From positions 1-64,000 of the forward strand of contig CAYXOL010000019.1 in NCBI GenBank assembly GCA_964467165.1: a DNA stretch of 64,000 nucleotides, given 5' to 3'. Positions 34,298 through 43,587 of the stretch are shown in pieces. Source of the stretch: Clostridium_AD sp964467165. Its GTDB lineage: Bacteria; Bacillota; Clostridia; Clostridiales; Clostridiaceae. Positions within the stretch are counted from its first letter, which is position 1. Each line of letters begins with the position of its first letter. The notes under the pieces are model-generated. The model had not been told where the DNA came from, ran no database searches, and saw nothing but the letters and a program-made list of their open reading frames with translations. Made by a program: the position numbers and the translations under genes.

Positions 34298-35902
34298 TTA
34301 TTTTTTATATTCTAATGACGCCTTAATAAAATCCTTAAATAGCGGATGCGGTTTATTAGGTCTAGATTTAAGTTCTGGATGAAATTGAACTCCAACAAAC
34401 CAAGGATGATCTTTAATTTCAACTATTTCTATTAATCTCCCATCAGGACTTGCTCCTGCACACAAAAGACCTGCATCAGTTATTACTTTTCTATACTCAT
34501 TATTAAATTCATATCTATGTCTATGCCTTTCATATATTACTTCATCTTTGTAGGCCTCATGAGCATTAGAATCTTTTGATAATTTGCACGCATACAAACC
34601 TAGTCTCATGGTGCCACCTTTTTCATCTAAATCCTTTTGATCTGGCATTAAGTCTATTACCGGATAATTCGTTCCTTCATCAATTTCAGAACTATTCGCT
34701 CCGCAAAGTCCAGCCATATTTCTCGCATATTCTATAACTGCGCATTGCATACCAAGACATATTCCGAAAAATGGCACTTTATTTTCTCTAGCATATCTCG
34801 TAGCATCTATTTTGCCTTGTATTCCTCTATCTCCAAAACCACCCGGAACCAATATTCCATCTACATCTCCTAGTATTTCACGTGCATTGTCTGAAGTCAC
34901 ATCACAGGCATTCACCCATTTAATTTCCACATTACAACCATTATAAAGTCCTCCATGACTCAATGCCTCAACAACAGAAATATATGCGTCATGAAGTTCC
35001 ACATATTTTCCAACTAATGCTATTTTCACATTCCCAGTTAAATTTTTTAATTTATCTACCATGGAAATCCATGCAGTGTTATCTATCTCATGACAGTTAA
35101 GTTTTAATTTTTTACATACTAGTGTATCCAATCCTTCCTTATGAAGCATAAGTGGCACTTCATATAAGTTCTCAGCATCCAAATTTTGTATTACAGAGTC
35201 CGCTTCTAAGTTACAGAACAGGCCTATTTTAGCCTTCAAATCGTTAGATATCTCTTTCTCGGAGCGGCATACTATTATGTCCGGTTGAATTCCTATGCTC
35301 CTAAGTTCTTTTACAGAATGTTGAGTAGGTTTTGTTTTAAGTTCACCAGCCATCTTTAAATATGGTACTAATGTAACATGTATAAAGCAAACATTCTCTA
35401 TTCCTACTTCATATTTTACCTGTCTTATTGCTTCTAAAAATGGTAGTGACTCAATATCTCCAACGGTACCACCAATTTCAGTTATAACTACATCCACATC
35501 TTTTTCCCTAGCAACTCTATAAGCTCTTTCTTTTATCTCATTAGTTATATGGGGTATCACTTGTACCGTACCACCTAAATAGTCTCCTCTTCGCTCTTTA
35601 GATATTACTGACCAATATACTTTTCCTGTTGTTACATTACTGCTTTTACTTAAATTCTCATCAATAAACCTTTCATAATGACCTAAATCTAAATCTGTTT
35701 CCGCCCCATCATCTGTAACAAAAACCTCTCCATGTTGATAAGGACTCATGGTGCCTGGGTCTACATTTAAATATGGATCAAATTTTTGCATAGATACCTT
35801 AAGACCTCTATTTTTTAAAAGCCTACCAAGAGATGCTGCTGTTATTCCTTTTCCTAAAGATGAGACTACCCCACCTGTTACAAATATATACTTAGTGCTC
35901 AT
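34298..35902 (-). CDS. pyrG: CTP synthase
   Basis: 534 aa. It aminates UTP to CTP using glutamine. The N-terminal synthase domain begins YIFVTGGVVSSLGKGITAASL. The C-terminal glutamine amidotransferase carries FFGICLGMQCAVIEYARN with the catalytic Cys and ends with HPELKSRP. GGAGGAG precedes the ATG. I looked for a pyrG-type leader attenuator and did not find one convincingly. Confidence 0.97.
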   Translation of the reverse strand: MSTKYIFVTGGVVSSLGKGITAASLGRLLKNRGLKVSMQKFDPYLNVDPGTMSPYQHGEVFVTDDGAETDLDLGHYERFIDENLSKSSNVTTGKVYWSVISKERRGDYLGGTVQVIPHITNEIKERAYRVAREKDVDVVITEIGGTVGDIESLPFLEAIRQVKYEVGIENVCFIHVTLVPYLKMAGELKTKPTQHSVKELRSIGIQPDIIVCRSEKEISNDLKAKIGLFCNLEADSVIQNLDAENLYEVPLMLHKEGLDTLVCKKLKLNCHEIDNTAWISMVDKLKNLTGNVKIALVGKYVELHDAYISVVEALSHGGLYNGCNVEIKWVNACDVTSDNAREILGDVDGILVPGGFGDRGIQGKIDATRYARENKVPFFGICLGMQCAVIEYARNMAGLCGANSSEIDEGTNYPVIDLMPDQKDLDEKGGTMRLGLYACKLSKDSNAHEAYKDEVIYERHRHRYEFNNEYRKVITDAGLLCAGASPDGRLIEIVEIKDHPWFVGVQFHPELKSRPNKPHPLFKDFIKASLEYKK

Positions 35903-36022
35903 AATTACTCCTCCTCTACTTTATTCTTCATTTTAATTACAAATTTTTATTTTTTCTAATATTATTAATACATAGCTATATAAAACTCTTAAAAACTTTA
36001 TACTAATCTTTATAAAAACAGC

Positions 36023-36051
36023 TTGACATATATTGTTTAAACTACTATAAT
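36023..36051 (+). promoter_or_regulatory. perfect consensus promoter with no annotated gene downstream
   Basis: -35 TTGACA (36023-36028), spacer exactly 17 bp, -10 TATAAT (36046-36051), on the plus strand. It points away from pyrG and toward the terminator at 36293-36332. Confidence 0.75.
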
Positions 36052-36057
36052 AGAAAT

Positions 36058-36332
36058 TACCCTATAAATACAATCATAAATTAAAATGGTATTTTTATTT
36101 TCAAAAACAATATTAACATCTTATCACATTTTTTTGTGTTTAACTAGTGTTTTTTTGTGTTTTCTTTTTTTTTGGAGATTTTTTTTGAAGACCTCCTATT
36201 TTTATTTCTTAAACAATCCTTTGTAAAGCTAAAAGCAAGCTCATTTCAAAAGGATATTGCCCTATGAACTGTGATTAATTTAAAATAAAATAAATAAAGG
36301 CTATGTTCACTTTATTGAACATAGCCTTTATT
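36058..36332 (+). ncRNA. candidate small RNA, about 275 nt
   Basis: Bounded by a perfect sigma-A-type promoter and a strong hairpin, on the plus strand between pyrG and DUF1934, both of which are minus. No credible coding frame: one 46-codon frame has no ribosome site. A predicted stem-loop at 36216-36254 (ATCCTTT/AAAGGAT outside, AGCT/AGCT inside) adds internal structure. The transcript would run convergent to the DUF1934 gene and end at its terminator. No known RNA family was recognised. Confidence 0.45.
36293..36332. terminator. bidirectional terminator next to the DUF1934 gene
   Basis: Perfect 17-bp inverted repeat AATAAAGGCTATGTTCA (36293-36309) and its complement (36316-36332), 6-nt loop. 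It ends 2 bp from the minus-strand stop and would also stop the plus-strand candidate RNA. Confidence 0.88.
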
Positions 36333-36333
36333 G

Positions 36334-36756
36334 TTATTGTGCCTTAATATTAATTTTTAGCGTTGTACTTAATATTTGTTGATTACCTATTATCATATCA
36401 TAATCTATATATACATCTCCGCCATTATTATCTACGTGCATCTTTAGTTCCCTAGTATCTACAGTTAACTCTAGTGCACCATGGGGTGTATTATATAGTG
36501 TTAAATCTCTTGAGTATTTTTTGAATTTCATTTCTGTGTTAGTAGTTCCTGTTCTTTTAAGTGTAAAATCCTCTTCATCAATTTTTAATGTAGTAACGGT
36601 TCCCTTCATTCCTGAAATTTCTGTCTCTTCATATACTGCATAGTAACAGTTATCTTTTTTGTAGAATTCACCAGGCGTTACTACCTCAATTGCCTCGCCA
36701 TCCTCTTCGCCGTCAGCTTGTTTGCTAACAATTGAAATTACCGCATTCTTCTTCAT
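36334..36756 (-). CDS. DUF1934 domain protein (YwiB-like)
   Basis: 140 aa from the ATG at 36756; an in-frame GTG at 36771 overlaps the ribosome site (GTGAGGAG). The sequence looks like a small beta-barrel (calycin-type) family: SIVSKQADGEEDGEAIEVVTPGEFY, then TLYNTPHGALELTVDTREL and IDYDMIIGNQQILSTTLKI. Function unknown. It follows the PP-loop gene with about 14 bp between, so likely co-transcribed. Confidence 0.78.
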   Translation of the reverse strand: MKKNAVISIVSKQADGEEDGEAIEVVTPGEFYKKDNCYYAVYEETEISGMKGTVTTLKIDEEDFTLKRTGTTNTEMKFKKYSRDLTLYNTPHGALELTVDTRELKMHVDNNGGDVYIDYDMIIGNQQILSTTLKINIKAQ

Positions 36757-36770
36757 AACCTTGCTCCTCA

Positions 36771-37754
36771 CTAATTTAAAATATATTTATTTATTTCTTC
36801 CTCGGTTGCAGGTGCTACCTCTATAGATTCATTTAACGGCTGACCATATTTACCATAGTTAACAACCACATTTTTCTCATCCTTACCCTTACCGTATCTC
36901 CCTGAAATCTTAGCTGCATATTCTATATCTTCATCTGTGGCTTTACCAACTACAACAACAGTAGAACCATTGTAATCTCTAGTTTGGAATATTAAATCTT
37001 CGGACCCTAAAAGTGTTTTTAATATTTCTCCCTCTTCCTGCATCCTAGTAGATATAATCTTAGCATCTTTAGATAACCTAAAATGTCTTCCTATTTTTAA
37101 TAAATCTAGATCATTTTTAGATGTTTCTTCTTTATTCTCTACCAATTCCCTAAGTCTTCTAGAGTAATTAGGGTCCGTAAGTTTACATCCACCAGCAGGC
37201 GATGGATAGTCTTTAATACCCCACTTTTCTGCTAGTTCCATTTGGACTTTTCTATTCCTACCACTTATATCCAAAAGAGCTTCCCTATCTATTAAACCAT
37301 CTATCTCCATTTCAGTTGGTCTAAGATTTTTAGCACATAAAGGCCTTAAAATTTTATGACCTATTCCTGATTCATTTTTCACTATATCTAGAGCTGACCT
37401 ATTTTGAGACATAGGTCTTTGATTTAAAACTTCTCCTGTTATGATAAAGTCTGCATGGTATTTTTCTAGTAACTCTCCACAATATCTCATCATCATAGCA
37501 TGGCAGTCGATACATGGGTTCATATTTTTACCATGTCCGTGTTTTGGATTCTTTACCATTTCAAAATGTTCCTCTGAAAAATCTACAACTTCCAAAGGTA
37601 TATCTATTTGTTTAACCATTCTCAATGCACTTTCCTCATTGAAAAAGTGGGATTTAAAGCATATGCCTATAACTTCTATGCCTTGATCTTTTACAAGTTT
37701 TGCTGCAAGTATACTATCTAGACCTCCAGAAACCATAGCTAAAGCTGTTGTCAT
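36771..37754 (-). CDS. PP-loop ATPase, tRNA-thiolation-like, with NFACT-R-like tail
   Basis: 327 aa. The N-terminus has the ATP pyrophosphatase loop MVSGGLDSILAAKLVK. A NPCIDCHAMMMRYC segment has a CxxC pair as in tRNA 2-thiolation enzymes, and GGCKLTDPNYSRRL is the end of the catalytic part. The C-terminal about 80 residues (RDYNGSTVVVVGKATDEDIEYAAKIS) resemble the NFACT-R/DUF814 module. Annotation pipelines call such proteins ThiI-like, but there is no THUMP domain, so a 4-thiouridine role is unproved. Confidence 0.75.
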   Translation of the reverse strand: MTTALAMVSGGLDSILAAKLVKDQGIEVIGICFKSHFFNEESALRMVKQIDIPLEVVDFSEEHFEMVKNPKHGHGKNMNPCIDCHAMMMRYCGELLEKYHADFIITGEVLNQRPMSQNRSALDIVKNESGIGHKILRPLCAKNLRPTEMEIDGLIDREALLDISGRNRKVQMELAEKWGIKDYPSPAGGCKLTDPNYSRRLRELVENKEETSKNDLDLLKIGRHFRLSKDAKIISTRMQEEGEILKTLLGSEDLIFQTRDYNGSTVVVVGKATDEDIEYAAKISGRYGKGKDEKNVVVNYGKYGQPLNESIEVAPATEEEINKYILN

Positions 37755-37811
37755 AAAATCTCTCCTCTCTCTACTGTATTTTATTATATATACGTTATTT
37801 TAAAATAAATA

Positions 37812-38843
37812 TTATTTATTGTTTCTTTCTATAGCAAGTTCAATAAGTTCATCAATAAGTGTTCCAAAAGTTTTACCTGTAGCTTGCCACATTTTAGGGT
37901 ACATACTTATTTTAGTAAAACCAGGTATAGTATTAACCTCATTTAAATAAACATCTTCTGTTTCTTTGTCCACCAAAAAATCTACTCTGGCCATACCAGC
38001 ACAATCTAATATTTTATAAATTTTTATAGCCTGCTCTTTAATTGAATTTAGCTTAGTTTCACTAAGTGCTGCAGGTATTAAAAGCTTAGATGCCTCACTT
38101 TTATATTTAGCTTCATAATCATAAAACTCTTTAGCTGGAATTACTTCTCCTGGCAACGCCGCCTCCGGATAATCATTTCCAAGTACAGCCACCTCAATCT
38201 CTCTTGCATTTATAGATTTTTCAACTAAAATTTTCCTATCATGTTTTAGAGCTTCTTCTAGTCCTATTATTAGTTCCTCTTTGTTATGCGCTTTTGTTAT
38301 GCCCACTGAAGATCCGCCATTAGATGGCTTAATAAATACAGCATAACCCAATTCGTTTTCTATTTTATCTATTAATAAACCCTTATTTTTTACATATTCA
38401 TGATAATTTACTACCACATAAGCAGCTTGTTTTATATTAAAGTTTTCCAATAAATATTTTGTATATATTTTATCCATGCAAATAGCAGAAGACATTACTC
38501 CAGGCCCAACACAAGGAATATTTAATAATTTACATAACCCCTGAATGGTGCCATCTTCTCCAAAAAGCCCATGTAATACAGGAAATACTACATCTACTTC
38601 CTTATTGAACAATATCTTTTGTCCCTGCGGAACTTTAAAAAATTGATCCTTTTCCCATTCTCCACTCTCTATGTTCTCTAACTTACCTGTATATTCGAAC
38701 CATAAACCATCTCTCGTTATTCCAATAGGGTATATATCATATTTAGCTACATCAATATTTTTCAAAACTGATGTTGCTGACACTCTAGAAACTTCATGTT
38801 CTGTGGACTGTCCACCAAATAATACAGCTATCTTTTTTTTCAT
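37812..38843 (-). CDS. ddl: D-alanine-D-alanine ligase
   Basis: 343 aa, ATP-grasp fold. Motifs: LFGGQSTEHEVSRVSA at the N-terminus, LHGLFGEDGTIQG, PSNGGSSVGITKA, and LNEVNTIPGFT for metal binding. The loop KEFYDYEAKY contains the Tyr typical of D-Ala-D-Ala, not D-Ala-D-Lac, enzymes. AAGGAGAG precedes the ATG. Confidence 0.95.
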   Translation of the reverse strand: MKKKIAVLFGGQSTEHEVSRVSATSVLKNIDVAKYDIYPIGITRDGLWFEYTGKLENIESGEWEKDQFFKVPQGQKILFNKEVDVVFPVLHGLFGEDGTIQGLCKLLNIPCVGPGVMSSAICMDKIYTKYLLENFNIKQAAYVVVNYHEYVKNKGLLIDKIENELGYAVFIKPSNGGSSVGITKAHNKEELIIGLEEALKHDRKILVEKSINAREIEVAVLGNDYPEAALPGEVIPAKEFYDYEAKYKSEASKLLIPAALSETKLNSIKEQAIKIYKILDCAGMARVDFLVDKETEDVYLNEVNTIPGFTKISMYPKMWQATGKTFGTLIDELIELAIERNNK

Positions 38844-39034
38844 TTACCATCTCTCCTTATAACCATAATAACTAGTTTATGAGTAATAAGACATAAGTTT
38901 ACTAACTAAATTTATTATATTATATCATTTTTACTTATTACATTGTATTTTACTTTTAAATTCTAAATTCTAATTTTAAAACCATATATAACAATGCCAA
39001 TACAAATTATAAAGGTAAAACAAAAATAATTCAA

Positions 39035-39082
39035 TAGAAGAGAGGATATATTTGCACTTCATGCAATATATCCTCTCTTCTA
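39035..39082 (-). terminator. long hairpin terminator after ypeB
   Basis: A 21-bp stem with one bulged T: TAGAAGAGAGGATATATT (from 39035) pairs with the stretch ending at 39082. Loop about 5 nt. It lies 38 bp past the ypeB stop; the minus side is moderately T-rich. Confidence 0.75.
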
Positions 39083-39119
39083 TAGGGCAGTCAATACAAT
39101 CTATACTCCTATTATATGT

Positions 39120-40505
39120 CTAAATAGTTAATTTTCCATTAGGTGTATCTATTATTTCCATTATCCTTTGTTCATATCCAGTATTAGCATTAATATATAC
39201 TATAAATTCTTTTTCCTTATATGAACCTAAAAACTCATAGCACAAAACTTCCTTATTAGTCTCAGTAGGTACAATAGTTAAGCTGGTTTTACTTATTTTC
39301 AGTCGCTTCCCCACCCTTTCTCGGGCTTTTACTACAGTTATTTTCGGCGCAGGTATTTGCCTTTTCTCAACATGGGAAACTAAAAATTTTTCAGATTCAA
39401 TCCCTATGACGCTACCATTATCTAGTGCTATTTTAAGCTTTACCTGGTCTGGGTAAATAGCAATTTCCCCTTGGTTATATACATAACTTACCACTATTGT
39501 ATTTTCATAGTCCAAAGTATAAGTAGGCTGCATACTTTTATATCCGAGTTTACTAATAAATGTGTTTCCACCTTCTATTGCCTTATTTATGTCTATAGTC
39601 GCCTTTCCTATCGTTCTATTATCTAATAAATATACTATTTTGCCTCCATTTTTGCTTATTTCTATTACTGTTTTAGGTTCACCTTTATCTCTCCCTTTAA
39701 AAGTTACCTCAAAGGTATATGCCGGTATTCTAGTTTTCCCTTGCGCTTCTTTATTTTCAATATTTTCTATTTCACTTTTCTGGGATTTATCTTCTGCAAA
39801 TATGTTTTCTATAATTTTAACTGCTTCACTTTTACTTATCTCTTTTTGAAACATTATTTTAGGTGTTATTTCTAATATATTATCAGAGAAAGGCCCATCA
39901 TAATTTAATGCTGGATATTGAACTATTTGCTTTTGTATGCCCTTGAATTTCTCATTTACGATGTCATCCCCTACTTTTGCAAATACGGAAGTACTCTTCT
40001 TTCTAATCTCTCCCCATTTCACTTTACCCTCATTTATATCCGAAAGCACTTCGTTTAATTGTTCTTGAAGTGTATATGACTGTAATTCTAATTCGTCAAT
40101 TACATCATATTCCTTATCACTAAGATCCTTTCCTTCGGATGTTGCTCTAGCAAGAGTATAGCAAAAATCTCCTACCTGAGTTAAAAACTTACTAGTATCT
40201 CCAAGAACTGATTGTTCTATTGGCAATGAATGCAATTTATCATTTGCAGTGGCAGCATATCTGAAAATCTCTTCGAAAACTACAATACTTTGCTCTCGAG
40301 AACCCAGAATAACAGCTTTGCCAAGATTTATTCTTACGTTTTGTACAGAGCTGATAAGCTCATACATATTTTTACTATATTGACCTTGAAGGTAATTTCT
40401 GTAATCTAACCGTTCTAAAAACATTAGTATAGCAAAAGTAGTTGAAAATACAACAATTATAGTTACAGCACTTGTGTATAATATTCTTTTCTTTAGCATT
40501 TTCAT
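39120..40505 (-). CDS. ypeB: Germination protein YpeB
   Basis: 461 aa. One N-terminal signal anchor (about 9-29), then the YpeB helical domain (DYRNYLQGQYSKNMYELISSVQNV...), then repeated PepSY-type domains in the C-terminal half. YpeB stabilises the cortex-lytic enzyme SleB in the spore. sleB usually lies beside it but is not in this window; here it follows spoIIR instead. CAGGAGG precedes the ATG. Confidence 0.9.
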   Translation of the reverse strand: MKMLKKRILYTSAVTIIVVFSTTFAILMFLERLDYRNYLQGQYSKNMYELISSVQNVRINLGKAVILGSREQSIVVFEEIFRYAATANDKLHSLPIEQSVLGDTSKFLTQVGDFCYTLARATSEGKDLSDKEYDVIDELELQSYTLQEQLNEVLSDINEGKVKWGEIRKKSTSVFAKVGDDIVNEKFKGIQKQIVQYPALNYDGPFSDNILEITPKIMFQKEISKSEAVKIIENIFAEDKSQKSEIENIENKEAQGKTRIPAYTFEVTFKGRDKGEPKTVIEISKNGGKIVYLLDNRTIGKATIDINKAIEGGNTFISKLGYKSMQPTYTLDYENTIVVSYVYNQGEIAIYPDQVKLKIALDNGSVIGIESEKFLVSHVEKRQIPAPKITVVKARERVGKRLKISKTSLTIVPTETNKEVLCYEFLGSYKEKEFIVYINANTGYEQRIMEIIDTPNGKLTI

Positions 40506-40584
40506 AGGTTTTCCTCCTGGATTTTTTTATCATTAGATGGCACTTATTAATTATCATCCATTAGTAATTTTATGATTGTTTGAT

Positions 40585-41214
40585 TTAAGTAAATAATTTG
40601 TTGAATATTTCTAATAATTTAAATTTCACAATTATTTTGTTGCTATTCACAGTATTATCTACAAGATTATATTCATCCTCTGATAACACTTGTTTCATTT
40701 CTCTCTCTGTTTTATCAAAAGATACATCTCCTTTTGTAATATCTACAAAACATAATGGTGGAAACATTACACACCACCAGTTTTGCCCACTACCATTTCC
40801 AATAACTATTCTGTAAGCTTCGTATCGACCTTGAGGCAGAGTTATATTTCCATAGGTCTTAACCGGGAAATCTTCCTGTGACATAGTTGTAGCTACTGAA
40901 TATTTAAATCCATTTTTATTTACAACGTTTTGCGCAATTTTTCTAATGTTTTTATCTTCATTATTTATAATTTGTCTTGACTGTTCTATACTTTTACATT
41001 CCTGAAGTTTTGGAGAAACATATTTCAAAACAGAATCTCTTACTTTTAATTTCAACTCTTGATCTATTTTATCATCGCTATTAGCAATAACATGAAATCT
41101 TATAAGTTTACTAGCAATATCACTTTGAGTAGCTTTTGTAGATAAATTACTCCCATTTAAAACTATAGAGATTATAATAATTATTGTAATACTTGTTAAT
41201 ATAAATTTTCTCAT
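40585..41214 (-). CDS. spoIIR: Stage II sporulation protein R
   Basis: 209 aa from the ATG at 41214 behind GGGGGAGAATT; the upstream in-frame ATG at 41235 has no site. A signal peptide (ILTSITIIIIISIVL) is followed by the SpoIIR core: IRFHVIANSDDKIDQELKLKVRDSVL and QNWWCVMFPPLCFVD. SpoIIR is the forespore-secreted signal that triggers SpoIIGA to process pro-sigma-E. Confidence 0.93.
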   Translation of the reverse strand: MRKFILTSITIIIIISIVLNGSNLSTKATQSDIASKLIRFHVIANSDDKIDQELKLKVRDSVLKYVSPKLQECKSIEQSRQIINNEDKNIRKIAQNVVNKNGFKYSVATTMSQEDFPVKTYGNITLPQGRYEAYRIVIGNGSGQNWWCVMFPPLCFVDITKGDVSFDKTEREMKQVLSEDEYNLVDNTVNSNKIIVKFKLLEIFNKLFT

Positions 41215-41275
41215 AATTCTCCCCCTCAAATGCAATTATTTATATTAAAATTATTACCATATTATGTAATTATAT

Positions 41276-42451
41276 TCATTGAACTTCTCCAATTCTCCTT
41301 ATTTCAGTATTAACTTTTACATTAACGCTTGCATTTTTATATTTCCCCTCCCAATCCTTCTCTATTTTATTCCATAAGGAAGGTTTAAACTTCTCAATAT
41401 ACTCCCTAATTCCAAAGGGATCTATTTGAAATTCCCCTTTAGCAACCTCCATAATTTTTTCACACTCTACGCTAATGGAGTCATTAAAAATATTTTGCAA
41501 AGTTGTAAGTTCTTCTTTTCCTAGTATTTTATTGCCTACATAATATCCATTTATCTGGCCCTCAAGGCTTAACTCTATGCTAATGCCTATCCTATCGCCA
41601 TGCTCCTGAACCTTTATTTTCCTATCATATCCATTTATTATATAATCAATAGGGTGTCCATCAATGTATATAACTTTTTTGCCAATGTTAAACTTATCAC
41701 TTAATAGCTGAATATCAAGTAGTTCTAACGGTGTAAAATATCCTTTTAGTTCATAATTTTTTATTATGGCCGCGCCAGTTAAAATCAATTCTTTTTTTTC
41801 CTTTTCTATACTTATTCTAGGTAATAACGCACTCCCATTTTCACTTAAAAGAATAAGGAACTCATTTAAATTCACACTCATAATCCTAGAATTTCTTTTA
41901 CTGTTAGCCATAAGCCCTGAAATATAATATTGGGTACTGTTTTCTGTCATGGGTTTAAATTTAATATAGTCTTCTGCTTTGCCATCCGAAACAACTATAT
42001 CCATCATCCTGTTAATGTTAGGATTCCGCTGTAGATAATCCACTATCTCTTTAACCGTATCTTTATATGCTAATAAATTACTACTTAATATAAGCAGCTT
42101 AGCATGCCCCATATATATGTCTCTACTGCTTTTAGCAGTAGCTTCGGACGATGCATCCTCCATAGAATAAGCCTTTGTATTAATATATTTCTCCTGCGCA
42201 CTTCCACTTTTGCCCGCCCCTAGCATACTCATATCAGGGAATCCATAAGTTACATCGATTTTTTTTATTTGCTCCTCAGGGAAAGGATCTTTTGAATTTA
42301 TGCTTTTTAATTCCTTTTCTCTACCTATATCTTCTCCTGGGTCTATAGCTATAGTAGATATGAAATTAAGCCTATCTATTTCTACTTTATCCCAACATCC
42401 AACAAGTAAAACTGAACTTAGGATAATTGGTAAAACTATTTTAAATCTCAT
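41276..42451 (-). CDS. gerC: Ger(x)C-family germination lipoprotein
   Basis: 391 aa. Signal peptide with lipobox LLVGC (Cys about 19), followed by WDKVEIDRLNFISTIAIDPG, the hallmark of the GerAC family. It contributes to the germinant receptor at the spore inner membrane. It overlaps the gerB gene by 11 bp, so translation is coupled. Confidence 0.92.
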   Translation of the reverse strand: MRFKIVLPIILSSVLLVGCWDKVEIDRLNFISTIAIDPGEDIGREKELKSINSKDPFPEEQIKKIDVTYGFPDMSMLGAGKSGSAQEKYINTKAYSMEDASSEATAKSSRDIYMGHAKLLILSSNLLAYKDTVKEIVDYLQRNPNINRMMDIVVSDGKAEDYIKFKPMTENSTQYYISGLMANSKRNSRIMSVNLNEFLILLSENGSALLPRISIEKEKKELILTGAAIIKNYELKGYFTPLELLDIQLLSDKFNIGKKVIYIDGHPIDYIINGYDRKIKVQEHGDRIGISIELSLEGQINGYYVGNKILGKEELTTLQNIFNDSISVECEKIMEVAKGEFQIDPFGIREYIEKFKPSLWNKIEKDWEGKYKNASVNVKVNTEIRRIGEVQ

Positions 42452-43550
42452 CTTTACTTTTCCGCCTCCCTTTAACTTTACCCATAATCAGTATTAGTAT
42501 GGGTAAAATTATAAAAACAAATATAGCAGTGTACAGAACTAAATTAGTTTTGAATTGCAATGTATAAATTTCTGCTATATTTTCCGGATATAATGCTACC
42601 ACATAAATAATCGGCATAATTAAAAGTGAGGATATTTTAATATCTTTTAATTTAAAAACATTTTTTACAATTTCGCTTGCAAAGAAATATGTGTTGACAA
42701 AGGTAGTGAAATAAAAAAGTATCCACAACGCCATTACTATTCCTTCCCAACGCTCTACAAATGTACCCGGTATATATAAAGACCTTATCATAGATATAGT
42801 TGGCCATAATAAAATCCTACCCTGTGCTTTAGAGAATACGGCTAAAACAAGCATCATTACAATTGCATAAAAAATTGTTACAAACATAATACTTTTTCTA
42901 AGTACACGGGATACGTTTTTTTTATTTTTAGCATAGGGAAAAATAAGATAGGCTATTTCAAATCCCCCAAAACAGAATAGTGCATATCTAGAAGCACTAA
43001 GGTAATTTAAAGGTTCACTATTAAGCACTGGCAACAAATTTGTAAAGTCTGCATTTATTGATACTAGTATAAACACTACAAAAATTGGAAGGAACATAAT
43101 CCAAAAGGAAATTTCATTAAACTTAACTAAATCACCTATTTCACCTCTAACTAAATAGGTGCCTGTTAATATAGTGGTGACTAAAACAAATTCCGAAGGA
43201 GTCTGATTTAATAAAAATTGTCTAATCACTTCAACAAATTCTCTCATTCCAAGGGACACAATAAATATACTATAAAGCGCAAAAACAATAGCAAATATCC
43301 CTCCAATAAGCTCACCAAAATTGCTTTTCAATATATTTGTAAGATCCTGAAAATCATTTTTTCTCATAACCACATATATAAGATATAGCAACAAAAAAAT
43401 TACTATTCCGGAAGTTAAAATAACTATCCAACCGTCACTACCTACTTTATCTATCACCTGTTTTGGGCAAGAAAATATCCCTATACCAACCATAGCTACT
43501 ACCACCGTAGTAAATAAACCAAAATCTCCAATTATTTTTCTATCTTGCAT
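42441..43550 (-). CDS. gerB: GerAB-family germinant receptor permease subunit
   Basis: 369 aa from the ATG at 43550, which has AGAGGGAAGGG upstream; an earlier in-frame start lies at 43586. About ten membrane segments (first one LFTTVVVAMVGIGIFSCP) of the amino-acid permease-like GerAB/spore permease family. It is thought to bind the germinant. The specific ligand cannot be deduced. Confidence 0.9.
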   Translation of the reverse strand: MQDRKIIGDFGLFTTVVVAMVGIGIFSCPKQVIDKVGSDGWIVILTSGIVIFLLLYLIYVVMRKNDFQDLTNILKSNFGELIGGIFAIVFALYSIFIVSLGMREFVEVIRQFLLNQTPSEFVLVTTILTGTYLVRGEIGDLVKFNEISFWIMFLPIFVVFILVSINADFTNLLPVLNSEPLNYLSASRYALFCFGGFEIAYLIFPYAKNKKNVSRVLRKSIMFVTIFYAIVMMLVLAVFSKAQGRILLWPTISMIRSLYIPGTFVERWEGIVMALWILFYFTTFVNTYFFASEIVKNVFKLKDIKISSLLIMPIIYVVALYPENIAEIYTLQFKTNLVLYTAIFVFIILPILILIMGKVKGRRKSKDEI

Positions 43551-43587
43551 AATAGTACCCTTCCCTCTGCATAAAAGATTATACAAA

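Noticed and set aside
34298..36022. pyrG leader attenuator with a G-run start
   Set aside because: No GGGC-type start or alternative stem was found upstream of pyrG in the expected place.
36094..36240. 46-codon hydrophobic frame inside the candidate RNA
   Set aside because: No Shine-Dalgarno before the ATG and a composition that just reflects T-rich DNA. It does not change the non-coding interpretation.
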